Assembly: GCA_005882275.1 (NCBI GenBank)
Contig: VBAK01000125.1
Location: forward strand, 1 to 41,942
Direction of reading: 5' to 3'
Origin: Candidatus Segetimicrobium genomatis
Lineage (GTDB): Bacteria; Sysuimicrobiota; Sysuimicrobiia; Sysuimicrobiales; Segetimicrobiaceae
Length of the DNA stretch: 41,942 bases
Below the pieces are notes generated by a model. The model made no database searches and had not been told where the DNA came from. It worked only from the letters and a program-made list of their open reading frames with translations. Shown here one piece after another: positions 39,417 through 41,942 of this stretch (within the stretch, counting starts at the first letter, position 1; the number at the start of each line of letters is the position of its first letter). The translations under genes were made by a program, and so were the position numbers.

Positions 39417-40880
39417 TTAGGGGAGCAGCAGCAGGTACGGGTGCTCGAGGATGAACTTCGTCCGCTGCAGGAACTGCGCGGCCGGGGCGCCGTCGACGAC
39501 CCGGTGGTCGAACGTCAGGGACAGGACCATCCCCGCTCGAACCTCCACGCGGTCGCCCACGGCGGCGGGACGCCGGTGCAGACGGCCCACCCCCAGGATC
39601 CCCGCCTCCGGCGGGTTGAGCACCGGCGTGAAGGCATCCACATCGTACATCCCAAGGTTGGTGACGGTGAAGGTGCTGCCCTGCATTTCTTCCGGCCGCA
39701 GCCGCATCCCGCGCGCCCGTTCCGACAGATCCCGGATCGCCGCGGAGACCTGCGCGAGCGTCGCCCGGTCGGCATGGCGCACCACCGGCACGACCAGCCC
39801 CTCGTCGAGGGCCACGGCGACGCCGATGTGGATCTCGGGAAGCCGGCGCGCCCCCTCGCCTTCCCACCGCGCGTTGACGGCGGGGTGTTCGCGGAGGGCC
39901 ACGGCCACCGCCCGCACGACGAGGTCGGTGTATGTGACCCGCACCCCTTCGCGGCGTTCCAGTTCCGGGCCGACCTCGCTCCGGAGCCGCTCGGTCTCCT
40001 CCATGTCGACTTCGGTGGTGAGCGTCAATTGCGCCGTGGTCTGCAGGCTCTCCAGCATCCGGCGGGCGATGATCGCGCGCATTCTCGCCGCCGCCGCGCC
40101 GGGCGCTGCGGCGGGACTAGGGCCGGCCGCCACCTCGGGAACCTGACGGACGGGAGGAGCGGGAACGGCGGTGGGCGCGGATGCCGCCGCCTGCGGGCCC
40201 GGCGATCCTGCCGCCTGGGCGCGCTGCGCCGCCGGCGCCTGCGCGCCTCCTGCGGGCGCCGTCCCCCGCGCGGCGATCGCCTGCTGGACGTCGCGCTCGA
40301 TGACCCGCCCGCCGGGACCGGTGCCCGCGAGCGAGCGCACGTCGACGCCCTGGGCGTCTGCCAGCGCCCGGGCGCGGGGCGAAATCTTCACGCGGCCGGT
40401 GGGGTCGGGCGCCGGACTCGCCGCGGACACGTTCCGGCCGGGCCCGTTCCCGGCGGCCGTATCTTGGCTCCACTCTGCGCCGACCTCTGCTCTACTCCCC
40501 GCTTCGATCGGCCTTTGATCGGCCTTTCGATCGGCGTTCGCCGCCGCGCCGCCCGACCGGCCTGCCTCGGCCTGACCTCCGGCCGTGTGCGCGCGGCCTC
40601 CGGTCCCGGGCGCCCCGAGCGCCGAGTGCAGCGCCGCCTCGTCGGGCTCGCCGATCACCGCGATCGGGGTGGCGACGGGCACAGTCCCGCCCTCCGCGAC
40701 AAGGATCCGCAGCAGCACGCCCGAGGCGGGCGCCTCGACCTCGAGGGTGGCCTTATCGGTCATCACCTCGAAGAGCGGCTCACCCTTGGCCACCCGGCTC
40801 CCCTCGACTTTGAGCCATCGGACGACCGTCCCTTCCTCCTGGGTCAGTCCCAGCCGCGGGAGCACCACCTCCGTCGCCAT
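39417..40880 (-). CDS. 2-oxo acid dehydrogenase complex E2 (dihydrolipoyl acyltransferase)
   Basis: Core acyltransferase of a pyruvate, branched-chain or acetoin dehydrogenase complex. 487 aa: lipoyl domain 1-80 with lipoyl Lys in VMTDKATLEVEAPASG; an Ala/Pro/Gly linker 81-160 that includes translated repeat DNA (about residues 112-142); peripheral subunit-binding domain KISPRARALADAQGVDVRSL (E1/E3 binding); a second Ala/Pro linker; and the catalytic domain with TLTTEVDMEETERLRSE and the active-site motif LTFDHRVVDGAPAAQFL. The start overlaps the E1 beta stop by one base (TGATG). No E3 gene is visible in the window. The substrate class cannot be fixed. Confidence 0.94.
   Translation of the reverse strand: MATEVVLPRLGLTQEEGTVVRWLKVEGSRVAKGEPLFEVMTDKATLEVEAPASGVLLRILVAEGGTVPVATPIAVIGEPDEAALHSALGAPGTGGRAHTAGGQAEAGRSGGAAANADRKADQRPIEAGSRAEVGAEWSQDTAAGNGPGRNVSAASPAPDPTGRVKISPRARALADAQGVDVRSLAGTGPGGRVIERDVQQAIAARGTAPAGGAQAPAAQRAQAAGSPGPQAAASAPTAVPAPPVRQVPEVAAGPSPAAAPGAAAARMRAIIARRMLESLQTTAQLTLTTEVDMEETERLRSEVGPELERREGVRVTYTDLVVRAVAVALREHPAVNARWEGEGARRLPEIHIGVAVALDEGLVVPVVRHADRATLAQVSAAIRDLSERARGMRLRPEEMQGSTFTVTNLGMYDVDAFTPVLNPPEAGILGVGRLHRRPAAVGDRVEVRAGMVLSLTFDHRVVDGAPAAQFLQRTKFILEHPYLLLLP
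40454..40532 (-). repeat. Two-part tandem repeat, copy B, inside the E2 linker
   Basis: Read on the minus strand, the GATCG-type ladder (GATCG at 40532, GATC at 40520, GATCG at 40509; 11- to 12-bp steps) is followed by two 22-bp units (40497-40476 and 40475-40454) beginning GAGTAGAGC and GAGTGGAGC. The junction GGCCGATCGAAGCG-x-GGAGT matches copy A upstream of hisC. Here the repeat is translated and contributes charged residues (DRKADQRPIEAGSR) to an otherwise Ala/Pro/Gly-rich linker. Confidence 0.75.
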
Positions 40881-41902
40881 CAGGCGACCACCTGGCGCAC
40901 CGCCGCGGCGATGTCCTCCGCCTGGGGGAGCGCGGCGGCTTCGAGCCGGGCATTATAGGGAATCGGCACATTCTCGCCGCACACGCGCAGCGGCGGGGCA
41001 TCCAGCGCGTCGAACGCGGCCGCGATGACCTGCGCGATGATCTCGGCGCCGATCCCGCAGCGTTCATACGCCTCGTGGCCCACCACGAGTCGCCCGGTCT
41101 TGCGGACCGACGCGACCACCGCGTCCAGGTCGAAGGGGACGAGCGTCCTGGGATCGATGACCTCGAGGTCGATCCCCTCGGCGGCCAGGGTCTCCGCGGC
41201 CGCCAGCGCTTTGTGGACCATGGTGTGGACGCCGACAAACGTGGCATGCCGCCCCGCGCGCTTGCAGTCCGCGACCCCCATCGGGATCGCGACGTCGCCC
41301 GCCGGAACGGGACCCTTGGTGTTGTAGAGGATCTTGTGCTCGAGAAACACGACGGGGTTCTCGTCCCGGATCGCGCTGACCAGAAGGCCCTTGGCGTCCG
41401 CGGGCGTGCTCGGGACCGCCACCTTCAATCCCGGGATGTGGCAGAACCAGGCCTCCAGCGACTGCGAGTGCTGGGCCGCGTTCCCGCGCCCGGCGCCCTC
41501 CTGGGCGCGAAACACGACCGGAACGCTGGCCTTGCCGCCAAACATGTACCGGATCTTCGCCGCCTGGTTGACGATGGGCTCCATCGCGAGCCCCATGAAG
41601 TCCGCGTACATGAACTCGGCGACGGGACGCGCGCCCGCGACCGCGGCCCCGACCGCGAGGGCGGCGATCGCCTCCTCCGAGATCGGCGTGTCGCGCACCC
41701 GCTGCGGCCCGAACTCCTCCACCAGCCCCCGCGTCACGCCGAACACGCCGCCGCCGCCCCAGACCGCCACGTCCTCGCCCATCACGAACACCCGGGGATC
41801 CCGGCGCATCTCCTCCCGCAGCGCCTCGTTGAGCGCCTCGGCGTAGGTGAGCACCCGCGTCGCGGCGGGCGCGGGGGTGGTCTCAATCACCGGCCGGCTC
41901 AT
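40880..41902 (-). CDS. 2-oxo acid dehydrogenase E1 component, beta subunit
   Basis: 340 aa. Together with E1 alpha it decarboxylates the 2-oxo acid on thiamine diphosphate and passes the acyl unit to lipoyl-E2. Seen: the N-terminal TYAEALNEALREEMRRDPRVF and MGEDVAVWGGGGVFGVTRGL, DTPISEEAIAALAVGAAVAG, AEFMYADFMGLAMEPIVNQA and VFRAQEGAGRGNAAQHSQSL (phosphate/cofactor loop), and a C-terminal transketolase-C domain with VIDPRTLVPFDLDAVVASV. Closest in style to acetoin/pyruvate dehydrogenase beta (AcoB/PdhB). The start overlaps the E1 alpha stop (ATGA), the stop overlaps the E2 start. Confidence 0.94.
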   Translation of the reverse strand: MSRPVIETTPAPAATRVLTYAEALNEALREEMRRDPRVFVMGEDVAVWGGGGVFGVTRGLVEEFGPQRVRDTPISEEAIAALAVGAAVAGARPVAEFMYADFMGLAMEPIVNQAAKIRYMFGGKASVPVVFRAQEGAGRGNAAQHSQSLEAWFCHIPGLKVAVPSTPADAKGLLVSAIRDENPVVFLEHKILYNTKGPVPAGDVAIPMGVADCKRAGRHATFVGVHTMVHKALAAAETLAAEGIDLEVIDPRTLVPFDLDAVVASVRKTGRLVVGHEAYERCGIGAEIIAQVIAAAFDALDAPPLRVCGENVPIPYNARLEAAALPQAEDIAAAVRQVVA

Positions 41903-41942
41903 GCGTACACATCCTCCATCAGCGCCTCAACCTCGGGCTCGG
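41899..41942 (-). CDS. 2-oxo acid dehydrogenase E1 alpha subunit (3' end only)
   Basis: The last 14 codons of a gene entering from the right edge read EPEVEALMEDVYA-stop, ending in the ATGA overlap with E1 beta. A short acidic helix ending in V-Y is the usual C-terminus of AcoA/PdhA-type E1 alpha, and the position directly before E1 beta supports it. Too little is present to say more. Confidence 0.65.
   Translation of the reverse strand, partial: EPEVEALMEDVYA

Noticed and set aside
38875-39867. Longer start for the J-domain protein at 39867
   Set aside because: The upstream extension lies antiparallel-free within E2 coding sequence in another frame and is not J-domain-like; the ATG at 39378 begins the conserved domain.

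Overview
The window is 41.9 kb of GC-rich bacterial chromosome with tightly packed genes, many joined by ATGA- or TGATG-type stop/start overlaps. No rRNA, tRNA, CRISPR array, transposase or phage gene was recognised. The MurT/GatD pair (lipid II amidation), the PrkA-YhbH-SpoVR set, a LysM-NlpC/P60 wall hydrolase and the use of GTG and TTG starts point to an uncultured lineage on the Gram-positive or Terrabacteria side, for example Sysuimicrobiota (CSP1-3), Armatimonadota or Chloroflexota. That placement is inference; the sequence alone does not settle it.

Layout. 1-2076 holds manganese homeostasis: a left-truncated NRAMP transporter and its DtxR/MntR-type regulator, with an operator-like palindrome lying over the mntH promoter. 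2143-7007 is a leftward cell-envelope block: murT, gatD, an MFS exporter, a lytic transglycosylase and a SYLF protein. 7174-9947 holds a MOT1-type molybdate/sulfate transporter, a LysM-NlpC/P60 hydrolase and a bifunctional-nuclease-domain protein. 9950-15601 is the leftward prkA-yhbH-spoVR stress module followed by DUF402 and an SDR enzyme. It is preceded by a near-consensus promoter, a long leader and a terminator-like hairpin, which may mark an attenuator or a small RNA. 15892-19674 (rightward) holds a REC-GGDEF response regulator with no normal start codon, an LD-carboxypeptidase, hisC and a DinB protein. 19713-23456 is a four-gene operon of a nitrate/sulfonate-type ABC importer plus an agmatinase-family ureohydrolase. 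I propose, as a hypothesis, that it takes up and hydrolyses guanidine or a guanidino compound.

23565-31788 is a pentose phosphate cluster (gluconokinase; then tkt, tal, gnd, zwf, pgl) that can take glucose 6-phosphate or gluconate through the oxidative branch and rearrange the pentoses. 31952-33557 holds an AtzG-like small protein coupled to an amidase. 33631-33996 is a VapB-type antitoxin followed by only the C-terminal end of a VapC/PIN toxin. 34187-37291 is a CUT1 sugar importer without its ATPase. 37325-39378 (leftward) holds a ParB/Srx-fold protein, a metallophosphoesterase and a membrane-anchored J-domain protein. 39417-41942 is a 2-oxo acid dehydrogenase operon (E1 alpha end, E1 beta, E2).

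The most unusual structural signal is a short repeat family. A ladder of GATCG units about 11 bp apart is followed by 22-bp units. It occurs just upstream of hisC, where its last unit supplies the ribosome binding site, and again inside the flexible linker of the E2 gene, where it is translated.
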